In this document: piece by piece, positions 1 through 7,657 of the stretch | Layout of the letters: the number at the start of each line of letters is the position of its first letter | Position numbering within the stretch: position 1 is the first letter of the stretch | Source: Methylocaldum szegediense | GTDB lineage: Bacteria; Pseudomonadota; Gammaproteobacteria; Methylococcales; Methylococcaceae | Direction of reading: 5' to 3' | Length of the DNA: 64,000 bases | Assembly: GCF_949769195.1 (NCBI RefSeq) | Contig: NZ_OX458333.1 | Span: forward strand, 558,001-622,000 | Made by a program: the position numbers and the translations under genes | Notes under the pieces: generated by a model | What the model was told of the DNA's origin: nothing | The model's database searches: none | Seen by the model: the letters and a program-made list of their open reading frames with translations, nothing else

Positions 1-2
1 AT

Positions 3-185
3 GTGTGCGATGAACAGGGTATTGATCCCATCACCGAATACTTCGATCTGGTCAAACGGCACCTTCGGGGAGCCGTACGTGGACCGTTCAATCGGGAAGC
101 ACGGCTAGCGGCAGGATTTAGCGAATCGGAGCTGGAACGCCTGGAGCAGATGGCGAACGAAATGCCGGCCGCATCGACTGAATAG
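3..185 (+). CDS. 3' end of a gene or a small hypothetical protein
   Basis: The reading frame is open from the first bases of the window and stops at 183-185. A GTG at position 3 could start a 60-residue protein, but the gene may equally begin upstream of the window. The peptide is mostly charged and helical, with an Arg-rich stretch followed by a Ser-Glu-rich helix near the C terminus. I do not recognise a family. It is convergent with ispG, with about 30 bp between the stops. Confidence 0.35.
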   Translation: MCDEQGIDPITEYFDLVKRHLRGAVRGPFNREARLAAGFSESELERLEQMANEMPAASTE

Positions 186-214
186 CCGCGAGCCGGGCAT
201 TTCTGTTTCGTTCC

Positions 215-1453
215 TTATTCGGCGACAGCTTGCTGTTCCCGATTTGCCCCGTAATGGGTCATGACATAACGCTCGACTAATTCCTGAAACTCTTCCGCGA
301 TGCGATCGCCTTTCAGCGTCACGGTCTTTACCCCATCCTCAAAAACTGGGGCGACCGGTTGCTCGCCGGTGCCTGGCAGGCTGATTCCGATATTGGCATT
401 CTTGCTCTCACCGGGGCCGTTGACGACGCAACCCATCACGGCTACGTGCATATCCTCGACACCTGAATATTTCTTGCGCCACTCCGGCATCTTGTGACGG
501 AGATGGCTCTGGATTTGTTGGGCCAGCTTTTGGAAGTAATCGCTAGTCGTCCGTCCGCAACCCGGGCAAGAGATGACCATGGGCGTGAACGATCGAATGC
601 CCATGGTTTGGAGAATTTCCTGAGCGACGATGACTTCCTGAGTGCGATCGGTCCCCGGCTCTGGGGTCAAGGAAATACGGATGGTGTCTCCGATGCCTTG
701 CTGCAGCAGCACCGCCAGCGCCGCCGTAGAGGCGACGATGCCTTTAGACCCCATACCAGCTTCGGTCAGACCCAAGTGCAGCGCATAGTCACAGCGTGCG
801 GCGAGTGACTGATAAACGGCAATCAGCTCCTGGACTCCGCTCATTTTGCACGATAGCACGATGCGATTCTTGGGCAGCCCTAATGAAACGGCACGCTCGG
901 CGCTCTCCAAGGCCGAGGTGATGACCGCCTCGCGCATGACCTCGCCAAGCGGTTTGGGCTGGCTCAGCTTAGCGTTCTCATCCAGTAGGCGCGCCAGAAC
1001 GGATTGATCGAGGCTTCCCCAGTTGACTCCAATTCGTATCGGCTTTTCGTAACGGCAGGCGAACTCGATCATTTGCGCGAATTGAGGGTCACGCTTGGAA
1101 CCACGGCCCACGTTACCCGGATTGATGCGGTATTTAGCCAGTGCTTCGGCACATCCGGGGTACTTGTCCAGCAGTTTGTGGCCGTTGAAGTGAAAATCGC
1201 CGATCAGAGGAACGGAGTAACCGGCCTTATCCAATTCTTCGCGTATCCGGGGTACGGCCTGTGCGGACTCCTCGTTGTTCACGGTAACCCGAACCAGCTC
1301 GGAGCCGGCTTTGGCGAGATCCATAATCTGTTTGACGGTACCTGCAACGTCTGCGGTATCGGTATTGGTCATGGATTGCACGACCACCGGCGCATCGCCG
1401 CCGATCTGGATCTCACCGACTTTTACACCGACCGAATGTCTTCTCTTCATCAT
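215..1453 (-). CDS. ispG: 4-hydroxy-3-methylbut-2-enyl diphosphate synthase IspG (GcpE)
   Basis: IspG performs the penultimate step of the MEP isoprenoid pathway, the reductive conversion of MEcPP to HMBPP on a [4Fe-4S] cluster in the cytosol. The N-terminal TIM-barrel part carries the VVQSMTNT motif. The C-terminal part has the cluster ligands in CPGCGRT and GCVVNGPGE. About 412 residues from the chosen start fits the long proteobacterial type. I chose ATG 1453 because it has an AGCAGG ribosome site and matches the usual N terminus just before the KVG-IQIG motif. A GTG at 1513 would add 20 unusual residues. The gene diverges from the phosphoesterase gene. A hairpin-forming palindrome (CCGAGT/ACTCGG, 1539-1555) lies between the two. 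Confidence 0.95.
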   Translation of the reverse strand: MMKRRHSVGVKVGEIQIGGDAPVVVQSMTNTDTADVAGTVKQIMDLAKAGSELVRVTVNNEESAQAVPRIREELDKAGYSVPLIGDFHFNGHKLLDKYPGCAEALAKYRINPGNVGRGSKRDPQFAQMIEFACRYEKPIRIGVNWGSLDQSVLARLLDENAKLSQPKPLGEVMREAVITSALESAERAVSLGLPKNRIVLSCKMSGVQELIAVYQSLAARCDYALHLGLTEAGMGSKGIVASTAALAVLLQQGIGDTIRISLTPEPGTDRTQEVIVAQEILQTMGIRSFTPMVISCPGCGRTTSDYFQKLAQQIQSHLRHKMPEWRKKYSGVEDMHVAVMGCVVNGPGESKNANIGISLPGTGEQPVAPVFEDGVKTVTLKGDRIAEEFQELVERYVMTHYGANREQQAVAE

Positions 1454-1643
1454 GCTGAAAAACCTGCTGGAATGCTTTTGCGAGTCCGCTATTTTATCAA
1501 CGACACTGCTCACGCCTACCGTAGGCTTGCGGTAATTTCCGAGTTCTTTACTCGGGTGTCAAGTTATAATTTTATTGAAAACACTCATATCCTCCGGAAT
1601 GGTAAGCCCCGATGGATGCTCGGGCCAAGGATTAGATAAAACC

Positions 1644-2372
1644 GTGCGCATTCAGTATTTCTCGGATATCCATCTTGAATTCGGACCTCTAGACGCCACG
1701 ACGACCTCTGCCGACATTGTGATCGCAGCCGGAGACATTGGTGTCGGTAATCAAGCTTTGGAATGGCTGAAATCCTTCGGAAAACCCGTCATATACGTCG
1801 CGGGTAATCACGAGTTTTACAGTCAGGAGTATCTCTCCACCATGGCTAAGCTGAGCAACAGCGCCAGGGGAAGTAACGTCCAGTTCCTGGAACAACGCGT
1901 CTGGGTATACAACGGCGTAAGATTCCTCGGTTGTACCTTATGGAGCGACCTCGGAGGCGACGATAACGAGCAACTGGAGGAGCTGGTCTCTATTGTCAAT
2001 GACTTTCGGAAGATTCGATACCGAACGGAGTTATTGAACGTAGACAATTATCGCCGCCTACATCAGAAATCTCGCGAATGGATCTGTGCCGAGCTGGCAA
2101 AACCGTTTTCCGGAAAAACCGTAGTGGTGACCCATCATGCCCCGACGCCTTGGAGCTGGCAGGACAGCCCCGGCCAAATCAAACGCCATGCCTATTGCAA
2201 TGATCTTAGGGAGGTTCTGCACAGCTTCGAAATCGCGGCTTGGTTCCACGGCCATACCCACGCCGTTTCTGACTATCGCTGTTCAGGCACGCGCATTCTC
2301 TGCAACCCGCGAGGCTATGCGCCGAATCAACTCGTCAGCGAGTTCGATCCTGGGCGAATGGTCGAGATATAG
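1644..2372 (+). CDS. calcineurin-like metallophosphoesterase
   Basis: This 242-residue protein has the metallophosphoesterase signature in order: SDIH near the N terminus, GDIG, GNHE, a central THHAP and a C-terminal GHTH. Together these ligate the two metals of the active site. The substrate cannot be read from the sequence; relatives include cyclic-nucleotide and general phosphodiesterases. GTG 1644 is preferred as the start because the fold begins at once (VRIQYFSDIH) and an AAGGA lies upstream. The longer frame to 1575 adds non-conserved residues. A perfect TATAAT lies at 1565-1570, with only a weak -35 box. It is convergent with mtdA. Confidence 0.85.
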   Translation: MRIQYFSDIHLEFGPLDATTTSADIVIAAGDIGVGNQALEWLKSFGKPVIYVAGNHEFYSQEYLSTMAKLSNSARGSNVQFLEQRVWVYNGVRFLGCTLWSDLGGDDNEQLEELVSIVNDFRKIRYRTELLNVDNYRRLHQKSREWICAELAKPFSGKTVVVTHHAPTPWSWQDSPGQIKRHAYCNDLREVLHSFEIAAWFHGHTHAVSDYRCSGTRILCNPRGYAPNQLVSEFDPGRMVEI

Positions 2373-2429
2373 CTACTGCCGGAACGCAAAATGCCAACAT
2401 TTGCCGAATTCGATCGCCGGTTGAGTCGC

Positions 2430-3287
2430 TCAAGCCATCGTCTTGGCGATTTCAAAGATCTCTTCGGCATCCAGAATTTGGTCGTTGCTTTCGAATAGCT
2501 TTGCGATACACGCGCGGTGGAGCGCCAATTTCAAAGTGCCGAAACCGATCGCTCCCCAAACGATCTTTCCGTTCCGCTCTGCCCCGCGGTCCATCATGTC
2601 GGTCCCTCCAATGCCGAGCGGTGGCGTCGCGTTTGCGTCCGCTATCAGTTCAATGGACGGATTGTCCTGCCAATGGCGAGCTTCCAAGAGCTCGACACCG
2701 GCTGCACCGGCCGCGAAAACGATTTGCGCCTCTGCAATGGCCTTTCCGCGAGCGTCGTTATCAGGAGCTTCGATCGGCGAGAGATCGACGCCGAACCGCT
2801 GCTTCATGTTTTCACATGCCTTTTCGGCGCGAGCCATCTGACGCGAAGTAATCGAGACCTGAGCGCCTTCTTTGGCAAGCATTACGGCCGCCCGTTGACC
2901 AACCGGACCGGTGCCAGCGAGAACGACAGCCCGTTTTCCAGCGATCTTCCCGCTCGCAGCTAGCTTAGCAACGCCGGCCGCTGCAGTCGTATTGCTGCCG
3001 TTGCTATCGAGCATCACCGATACACGGAAGCCGCCAAAGAATTTCTTCTTCACTGCCTCCAAGAGTTCCTGTCCGGCGATCAAATCGCTACCCCCAATGA
3101 AAATCGCCGTATTTTTCTTGTCCTTTGGCGCTCGGGTGAAAATGGTTCCGTCCACCAACGCGCCAACCTTGTCCGGCGTCAGACCGCCATGGCCAATGAC
3201 GTGATCCGCGCCGCCATCATAAGCCACGACGGTATCGAACACGGATGGATAAAAATCGGTATCGAACTGGAACAAAAGCTTCTTCAT
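2430..3287 (-). CDS. mtdA: NADP-dependent methylene-H4MPT/methylene-H4F dehydrogenase MtdA
   Basis: MtdA oxidises methylene-tetrahydromethanopterin or methylene-tetrahydrofolate with NADP+ and links formaldehyde oxidation to C1 assimilation in methylotrophs. The 285-residue protein has the N-terminal KKLLFQFDTD and YDGGADH motifs, the pterin-domain stretch MLDSNGSNTTAAAG, the Rossmann motif VVLAGTGPVGQR and a C-terminal FGTLKLALHRACIAKLFES. These match MtdA rather than the NAD-linked MtdB. The ATG has AAGGA at a good distance. The gene diverges from fchA, whose product takes the next C1 intermediate, across about 180 bp that must hold both promoters. Confidence 0.93.
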   Translation of the reverse strand: MKKLLFQFDTDFYPSVFDTVVAYDGGADHVIGHGGLTPDKVGALVDGTIFTRAPKDKKNTAIFIGGSDLIAGQELLEAVKKKFFGGFRVSVMLDSNGSNTTAAAGVAKLAASGKIAGKRAVVLAGTGPVGQRAAVMLAKEGAQVSITSRQMARAEKACENMKQRFGVDLSPIEAPDNDARGKAIAEAQIVFAAGAAGVELLEARHWQDNPSIELIADANATPPLGIGGTDMMDRGAERNGKIVWGAIGFGTLKLALHRACIAKLFESNDQILDAEEIFEIAKTMA

Positions 3288-3466
3288 TCTGCTTCCTTAT
3301 GAATCGTGTTTTTGACGTCGATTAGTCTGGCCGTATTTTTTGGCTTTGTCGCGCGGACTCGGCGGTAGAAGCGCGTATGGAAAATCGAAAATTTTAACCC
3401 GTAACATCTTGTGTTTTATACTCTCCGGCCAACTTTCATACTAGGGCGCTGAGGGAGCGAATCGGC

Positions 3467-4090
3467 ATGATTGAAGATAAGACAATCCGTCAATTCCTGG
3501 ACGAACTGGCCAGCAAGTCGGCGACTCCGGGCGGCGGCAGTGCAGCAGCCATCATGGGTGCTATGGGTGCTGCGCTGGTGAGTATGGTTTGTAACCTCAC
3601 CATAGGAAAAAAAAATTACGAGGCCGTAGAGCCGGAGATGAAAGAGTTGCTGGCGAAAGCGGAAAACCTGCGTTCGCAACTCATGGATATGGTCAGAGCC
3701 GACGTTGAAGTATTCAACAAGGTCATGAGTGCTTACGGCCTTCCGAAGGAGACGGATGAACAAAAGGCGGCCAGAAGCCAACAGATACAGTTGGCTTTGA
3801 AGGCGGCGACCGATGTCCCTATCGAGTGCGCGAAAGCCTGCGCGGAAGTCATCCGGTTAAGCAAAATCGCCGCGGAAAAGGGAAATCGAAATGTCGTCAG
3901 TGACGCGGGCGTTGCCGTAGTGGCTGGCTATGCCGCGCTGAAAAGCGCCGCATTGAACGTCTACGTGAATGCCGGCGCGATCAAGGACGAAACGTTCGTA
4001 TCGTCTCGAATGAACGAGCTAAATGGAATCTTGAGCGAGATGAATATCCTTAATGAAGAGGTCTTTCAAACGGTCAAGAACAAACTCTGA
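3467..4090 (+). CDS. fchA: methenyltetrahydrofolate cyclohydrolase FchA
   Basis: FchA interconverts methenyl- and formyl-tetrahydrofolate. It belongs to the formiminotransferase-cyclodeaminase family. The 207-residue length is normal. The N-terminal FLDELASKSATPGGGSAAA motif and the following glycine/alanine helix are the family hallmark, and the rest is helical with a conserved Asn-rich end. A GAGGGAG ribosome site precedes ATG 3467. Being next to mtdA supports the function, since together they supply formyl-H4F or drain it for NADPH. The tRNA cluster starts 118 bp downstream. Confidence 0.93.
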   Translation: MIEDKTIRQFLDELASKSATPGGGSAAAIMGAMGAALVSMVCNLTIGKKNYEAVEPEMKELLAKAENLRSQLMDMVRADVEVFNKVMSAYGLPKETDEQKAARSQQIQLALKAATDVPIECAKACAEVIRLSKIAAEKGNRNVVSDAGVAVVAGYAALKSAALNVYVNAGAIKDETFVSSRMNELNGILSEMNILNEEVFQTVKNKL

Positions 4091-4130
4091 CAAGCACCTG
4101 TCCTAACCGACACGAGCCCAGGCAGATTGA

Positions 4131-4159
4131 TTGACGATTCATGCCGGCACGGGTATCAT
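4131..4159 (+). promoter_or_regulatory. sigma70-type promoter of the tRNA cluster
   Basis: TTGACG (4131-4136) and TATCAT (4154-4159) are separated by exactly 17 bp. Transcription would begin about 40 bp before the first tRNA of the Pro-Arg-His-Lys cluster. Confidence 0.7.
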
Positions 4160-4208
4160 TGTTCGACTTGATGGTCAGCCCAACGGCTTCTCGTTCAAGA
4201 AGGTCGTC

Positions 4209-4285
4209 CGGGGTATAGCGCAGTCTGGTAGCGCGTCTGCTTTGGGAGCAGAATGTCGGGGGTTCGAATCCCTCTACCCCGACCA
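4209..4285 (+). tRNA. tRNA-Pro (TGG)
   Basis: A full cloverleaf is visible: acceptor CGGGGTA/TACCCCG, anticodon stem TCTGC/GCAGA around loop TTTGGGA (anticodon TGG), T-arm GGTTCGAATCC and an encoded CCA. It is the first of four closely spaced tRNAs. Confidence 0.97.
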
Positions 4286-4286
4286 A

Positions 4287-4363
4287 GCGCTTGTAGCTCA
4301 GCTGGATAGAGCATCGGCCTTCTAAGCCGAGGGTCGCAGGTTCGAGTCCTGCCAAGCGCGCCA
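4287..4363 (+). tRNA. tRNA-Arg (TCT)
   Basis: Acceptor GCGCTTG pairs with CAAGCGC. The anticodon stem TCGGC/GCCGA holds loop CTTCTAA (anticodon TCT). CCA is encoded. It begins 1 bp after the proline tRNA. Confidence 0.97.
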
Positions 4364-4382
4364 TCACTTTTTGGTTTTCTGT

Positions 4383-4459
4383 GGTGACCGTAGCTCAGTT
4401 GGTAGAGCCCCGGATTGTGGTTCCGGTTGTCGTGGGTTCGAGTCCCATCGGTCACCCCA
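4383..4459 (+). tRNA. tRNA-His (GTG)
   Basis: Acceptor GTGACCG pairs with CGGTCAC. The extra G at -1 faces the discriminator C, the histidine identity element. Anticodon loop TTGTGGT gives GTG. CCA is encoded. Confidence 0.97.
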
Positions 4460-4486
4460 CGTTTAGCCCGTCAATCAACCCACGTC

Positions 4487-4562
4487 GGGCCATTAGCTCA
4501 GCTGGTAGAGCAGCGGACTCTTAATCCGTTTGTCGTAGGTTCGAATCCTACATGGCCCACCA
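4487..4562 (+). tRNA. tRNA-Lys (CTT), integration target
   Basis: Acceptor GGGCCAT pairs with ATGGCCC. The anticodon stem GCGGA/TCCGT holds loop CTCTTAA (anticodon CTT). CCA is encoded. From 4522 on, the gene is repeated exactly at 16132-16174, which marks it as the attachment site of the integrative element. The tRNA itself stays intact. Confidence 0.97.
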
Positions 4563-4564
4563 AT
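4522..4564 (+). repeat. attL core, 43-bp direct repeat
   Basis: The sequence from the anticodon loop of tRNA-Lys to 2 bp past CCA is identical to 16132-16174. Just upstream of both copies GGACTC is also shared, with a single T/A difference at the base between. Confidence 0.9.
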
Positions 4565-4574
4565 TAAAACAAAG

Positions 4575-4604
4575 GCTTGCGCGGTTTTCCCGGCGAGCTT
4601 TTTT
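4575..4604 (+). terminator. Rho-independent terminator after tRNA-Lys, supplied by the element
   Basis: GCTTGC (4575-4580) pairs with GCGAGC (4593-4598) with one G-T wobble, and six Ts follow (4599-4604). It lies inside the element, 10 bp past the att core, so the inserted DNA gives the tRNA transcript its end. Confidence 0.5.
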
Positions 4605-4606
4605 CA

Positions 4607-4625
4607 TGGTAGACGCATGGTAGAC
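4607..4625 (+). repeat. 19-bp terminal repeat, putative integrase arm site (left)
   Basis: TGGTAGACGCATGGTAGAC occurs here, 42 bp inside the left core, and again at 15987-16005 near the right end in the same orientation. Each copy is itself a doubled GGTAGAC. A further GGTAGACG follows directly. This fits an arm-type binding site of a tyrosine integrase. Confidence 0.55.
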
Positions 4626-4691
4626 GGTAGACGAAAAATCGAACGTCTTCGCCAGGGGCGTTTGACGGCCATTTGATTTCGTCACGGAAAC

Positions 4692-4722
4692 AAAAAACCC
4701 GGCCAAGGTTTCCCCGGCCGGG
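4692..4722 (-). terminator. Rho-independent terminator, leftward
   Basis: On the minus strand CCCGGCC and GGCCGGG form a strong stem around GGGGAAACCTT, followed by TTTTTTG. It ends the last leftward gene of the element. Confidence 0.75.
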
Positions 4723-4728
4723 CTGCGA

Positions 4729-5331
4729 TCAATGACCAGCCAAGCGAATCTTATCGGCGGCCTTGATATGTCCGAACGAATCGAAAAGCAGCCCGCCGGC
4801 TGCCATGATGAGAGTAAAATCGTCGGGGTAGCCTACAAGGTTGCTCACGCGCTCTCCGAATCGCCAAAAAACCGAATCGCTCCGCGAAACGCCGTCACCA
4901 GGAACCATTGCCTTGCAGCCCGAAAATAAGATCACGGCCGCGTTGTATGACTCTATTGCGTCGCCAAGCGTGTCAAGCTTTTCGGACATGGCGACATCCG
5001 GTTTCGCAAACGTCTTTATCAAGTGTCCATGCGCCAGAACGACCAGCTTGTCCATTATTTCCGCGCGCGTCTCGGGGCCATGGTGCGCGAACGCGACGCG
5101 ATCGGCTATCGCGAGCAATCCGTTCAGGTATTGAATAACGATCCCGACTCGCTCATCCTCGGTGATTTCCCAATTCTCGCCCCATTTGCGCGCTATGCTG
5201 CCATCGATCAGTACGTCAGCGCACGCCACCGCCGCGCCAAACAGATCGTTAGCAAGCGCTTCAATTTGTGCCATCAGCAAAGCCTTGTTGATGCGTTTTT
5301 TGTTGAAGAATTGACCTAGCTTTTTAAACAT
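4729..5331 (-). CDS. hypothetical protein of the integrative element
   Basis: I do not recognise this protein of about 200 residues. It is acidic, mostly helical, without a clear membrane segment, and begins with a Lys-rich helix (MFKKLGQFFNKKR). ATG 5331 is preferred; a TTG at 5343 would add four residues and sits against the preceding terminator. The gene stands alone between two nearly identical leftward terminators, so it probably has its own promoter, as accessory cargo genes often do. Its position at the left end of the element beside the tRNA suggests late-acquired cargo. Confidence 0.6.
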   Translation of the reverse strand: MFKKLGQFFNKKRINKALLMAQIEALANDLFGAAVACADVLIDGSIARKWGENWEITEDERVGIVIQYLNGLLAIADRVAFAHHGPETRAEIMDKLVVLAHGHLIKTFAKPDVAMSEKLDTLGDAIESYNAAVILFSGCKAMVPGDGVSRSDSVFWRFGERVSNLVGYPDDFTLIMAAGGLLFDSFGHIKAADKIRLAGH

Positions 5332-5343
5332 TTCAGTGTCCAA

Positions 5344-5374
5344 AATTAAACCCGGCTAGGTTCCCCCGGCCGGG
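5344..5374 (-). terminator. Rho-independent terminator, leftward
   Basis: On the minus strand CCCGGCC...GGCCGGG-type arms (one arm degenerate, TAGCCGGG) enclose GGGGGAACC, followed by TTTAATTTT. It closes the 5397-6119 gene group and closely resembles the terminator at 4692-4722. Confidence 0.65.
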
Positions 5375-5396
5375 TTCCGCTGCTATTGGTCGTTAT

Positions 5397-5603
5397 TCAA
5401 GCCGCTCCCGCCGCCCGGCATTGGTCGATCAGAAGCCCGGCCCGTTCAACTCTCAGCCGCACGTCGTTCAGGATCAGGTAAGCGCCGGTCGATCCGGGCT
5501 CCGTGGCGATCGATTCACAGCCGAGCGCGACTTGAATCGTTTCCAGGATATGTCCGACCTGCTCCAGGAGCTCGCGGGCGTCGTTCAGGTTCTGCCGTTC
5601 CAT
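5397..5603 (-). CDS. small hypothetical protein
   Basis: A 68-residue helical protein with a leucine-rich N-terminal half (NDARELLEQVGHILETIQVAL) and no recognised domain. A GAGGGG ribosome site overlaps the stop codon of the upstream gene, so the two are probably translated together. It is the last gene of a three-gene leftward group in the element. Confidence 0.55.
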   Translation of the reverse strand: MERQNLNDARELLEQVGHILETIQVALGCESIATEPGSTGAYLILNDVRLRVERAGLLIDQCRAAGAA

Positions 5604-5612
5604 ACGCGCCCC

Positions 5613-5864
5613 TCATCCGCCGATGACCGGAGAGACCGGCCCACGTTCCAGCGTTTCCCGCACGCAACTCAGGTCGTTCCCGATCGACTCGGACCAATAC
5701 AGAACCTGATCGGCCAGCCCCTGTACCGTCGGATCGTCCGACAAACGGCGAATGCCGCGCGCCAGCGCCATCAGATGGTCGCATTCGATTTCGCTGATCC
5801 CGATTACCTCGATCATCTGCTCGCGGTCCATGAATGCCGCGCGGTTTGGTGCATGAATAGCCAT
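5613..5864 (-). CDS. small hypothetical protein
   Basis: An 83-residue protein with a GGGGGG ribosome site at a good distance from ATG 5864. Its middle is helical with an acidic face (ISEIECDHLMALARGI). It resembles the small helical accessory proteins common in integrative elements, but I cannot name a family. It lies 12 bp after 5877-6119 and overlaps the ribosome site of 5397-5603, so the three form one transcription unit. Confidence 0.55.
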   Translation of the reverse strand: MAIHAPNRAAFMDREQMIEVIGISEIECDHLMALARGIRRLSDDPTVQGLADQVLYWSESIGNDLSCVRETLERGPVSPVIGG

Positions 5865-5876
5865 GAATGCCCCCCA

Positions 5877-6119
5877 TCACTTGTATTGCCGCGAAACCTG
5901 CACGACCGTCGCTAGATGGTCCATTCCAGGCGCCCACGGTGCCAGCTTGAAGCCGGGCGGGTTTTCGGCGCGAACGGCCACGATGTCGCCCTCGTCGGGC
6001 GGAACGTCGTCGAGCCGCACGCAGTCGCCCCGCCTGATATATGGGGCGAACTCGTCGGTCTCGACGCGCCAGAATCCGGCAGTCAGGTCGGTCGGGGTGT
6101 TATGATGCTGATTAGCCAT
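5877..6119 (-). CDS. small protein with S24/LexA-like beta motif
   Basis: An 80-residue protein with a near-perfect GGAGG ribosome site 8 bp before ATG 6119. The central stretch (FAPYIRRGDCVRLDDVPPDEGDIVAVR, split here only for description: residues about 24-50) has the GD..V.....P..GDIVAV pattern found in S24 peptidase folds of LexA and phage repressors. The protein is too short to hold the catalytic Ser-Lys pair, so proteolysis is not claimed. It is transcribed divergently from the RHH regulator gene and could take part in control of the element. Confidence 0.5.
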   Translation of the reverse strand: MANQHHNTPTDLTAGFWRVETDEFAPYIRRGDCVRLDDVPPDEGDIVAVRAENPPGFKLAPWAPGMDHLATVVQVSRQYK

Positions 6120-6211
6120 GATTGCAACCTCCGTACAGGTTTGCGGTTGTGGTCAGGGTCGGCGTGGTGTTGGCCCACCATGTCGGCCCGCTCTTGTAAT
6201 GCAATGTGTTA

Positions 6212-6252
6212 CCATTGGCGTTAATTACCGTATCATAGAGTAACGCTAATGG
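6212..6252. promoter_or_regulatory. inverted-repeat operator over the RHH gene start
   Basis: CCATTGGCGTTA (6212-6223) and TAACGCTAATGG (6241-6252) are inverted repeats matching at 11 of 12 positions, 17 bp apart. The right arm covers the ATG of the RHH gene. A -10-like TATCAT (6231-6236) lies between the arms. This fits autorepression by the RHH product. Confidence 0.5.
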
Positions 6253-6440
6253 CAATACAAGAAAAACGACTGAAAACCGAATCCATCAACGTCCGGGTGA
6301 AACCGGAAATCAAAAGACTCGCCGAGGAATTGGCGGAACGTGAAAATCGGACTCTATCCAACTGGGTCGAGTCGCTGATTCTGCGCGAAGCGGAAAAGGC
6401 GGGGATCCGGCCCAAGCGCGGCCCCGGAAGCACACGATGA
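6249..6440 (+). CDS. ribbon-helix-helix DNA-binding protein
   Basis: A 63-residue basic protein with the Arc/MetJ-type layout: a short beta strand (SINVRVKPEI, about residues 12-21), helix A (KRLAEELAERE) and helix B with NRTLSNWVESLILRE. Such dimers bind inverted repeats, and one covers this gene's start. The stop overlaps the start of the next gene (ATGA), so the two are co-translated. It could be an antitoxin or a transcriptional repressor of the element. No obvious toxin domain is seen in its partner. Confidence 0.7.
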   Translation: MAIQEKRLKTESINVRVKPEIKRLAEELAERENRTLSNWVESLILREAEKAGIRPKRGPGSTR

Positions 6441-7141
6441 CGTTTTTTTATCCTGCCGATGGCTTCCAGTCGTGCCCACTCTGCGGCGGAAAGGTTCCGG
6501 CCAGTTCCCGCTATCCTCGCGCCCTATGCGTCCAATGCGCCAGCGAAGCCACGGACGAGAACGGCCGCCGGCTAACCTTCGGTAATGTTGACGCGACTGG
6601 CGGGCTCCAGGTGCGCTACGCAGACACCGGCGAGACTCGGAATCGACCGTTTTGCTATGTCAGGGGCGTTAAATGCCTCGCGGAAGAGGGGCGTTTTGGA
6701 GGGTATGTGATTCAGCCGATTGAAACCCATTTCAAACTCTCGCCGGGTTGCTGGTACGGCTGGGAAATGTCGCCCGGCTACCTCGACGACGGAAAGCCCT
6801 ACTGCTCGCCAATTCTCGTGCGGTCGGTACGCCGGGTCGGGCGTCGATCGGATCGGTTGCACGTGCGGTTCTGGAACGTGCTCTATGCCGACGGGGTCCA
6901 GGATTTCGAAAAACGGCTGCACGTGCTCGAACGGGCGCCCGACCGTCTGACCGCCGCGATTGATCCCGGATACGGCCCGGATCGCCGCGCCGTCATCTGC
7001 GAAATTGATTTCCGTTGGATTGAGCGGCATTGTCCGAACATCCTGCGGTCGTTCCCGGTGTCCCGCTGCTCGCCGTCGGCTCACGGGTCGGTCTCGGCCT
7101 ACCTCACCGAAGTGTTTCTCTGCTCAGGATCGCCCGGATAA
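6437..7141 (+). CDS. zinc-ribbon-type hypothetical protein
   Basis: A 234-residue protein beginning with a CPLCGG...CVQC four-cysteine zinc ribbon (about residues 14-36), followed by a compact region with TFGNV, RYADTG and FGGYVIQP. I recall the first 95 residues as a small family in many proteobacteria. The second part (about residues 98-175) has a separate beta-rich look (CWYGWEMSPGYLDDGKPY). The function is unknown. It is coupled to the RHH gene by an ATGA overlap and overlaps the convergent 7124-7657 gene by 18 bp. The last 40 residues are low-complexity and may be read-through. Confidence 0.55.
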   Translation: MTFFYPADGFQSCPLCGGKVPASSRYPRALCVQCASEATDENGRRLTFGNVDATGGLQVRYADTGETRNRPFCYVRGVKCLAEEGRFGGYVIQPIETHFKLSPGCWYGWEMSPGYLDDGKPYCSPILVRSVRRVGRRSDRLHVRFWNVLYADGVQDFEKRLHVLERAPDRLTAAIDPGYGPDRRAVICEIDFRWIERHCPNILRSFPVSRCSPSAHGSVSAYLTEVFLCSGSPG

Positions 7142-7657
7142 CCTGGCAATCATCCGATCGATCTCTCGAACCATCGCCGTGCTGGTCCGCTCGACGTCGC
7201 TCCCGGCCGGATCGCGCCGCCAGGGTTTCGGGTCGGCCGGCGGTGCCGGATGTTTTGGTTCTTGCGCTTGCGGGGCGATCTCGCGCGCGTTTTCGACCGG
7301 GATCGGTAGGGTAGGATCGGGTTCCGGCGTTTCGTGCTCCAGCGCCGCCCTGTGCTCGCCTGTCGCGGGCTCCGAGTCGCTGGGCAGCAGTGGATTGACG
7401 GCGATCGGTGCGACATAGCCGGCCGGGTCGCCCTCGTAACGCTTCAACTCCCGCGCCGCCCGTTGCTTGAACGCCTGTTCCGTCTCGCCCGCCTCCCGGT
7501 GCAACTCCAGCGCCGTCGGCGATCCGATCAAGCGGCCGTGCATCCGGTAGCACTCCGGCCGATCGTCGAACCGGCCGACGATGCGCCGAACGATCAGCCG
7601 CGCGGGGTGCCGGCCGGCGGCGCTCTCTAGTCGTGCAATGCGATCTCTAAGATTCAC
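7124..7657 (-). CDS. phage-type hypothetical protein
   Basis: The protein is about 177 residues from GTG 7657, which has a GGAGAGG ribosome site and overlaps the stop of the preceding gene by 11 bp. The N terminus (NLRDRIARLESAAGR) and the REAGETEQAFKQRA stretch resemble small proteins I associate with terminase-adjacent genes in prophages. No enzymatic motif is seen. The C-terminal third is Pro/Glu-rich and probably disordered, ending in a helix. It is the last gene of the leftward SSB-capsid unit, and no terminase gene follows. Confidence 0.55.
   Translation of the reverse strand: MNLRDRIARLESAAGRHPARLIVRRIVGRFDDRPECYRMHGRLIGSPTALELHREAGETEQAFKQRAARELKRYEGDPAGYVAPIAVNPLLPSDSEPATGEHRAALEHETPEPDPTLPIPVENAREIAPQAQEPKHPAPPADPKPWRRDPAGSDVERTSTAMVREIDRMIARLSGRS

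Noticed and set aside
1004-1639. 211-codon plus-strand frame opposite ispG
   Set aside because: It is fully antisense to a clear ispG, has no ribosome site and no recognisable motif. Long antisense frames are common in GC-rich DNA.
5877-6119. functional LexA-type repressor
   Set aside because: Only a short S24-like beta motif is present. There is no HTH and no room for the catalytic Ser-Lys pair.
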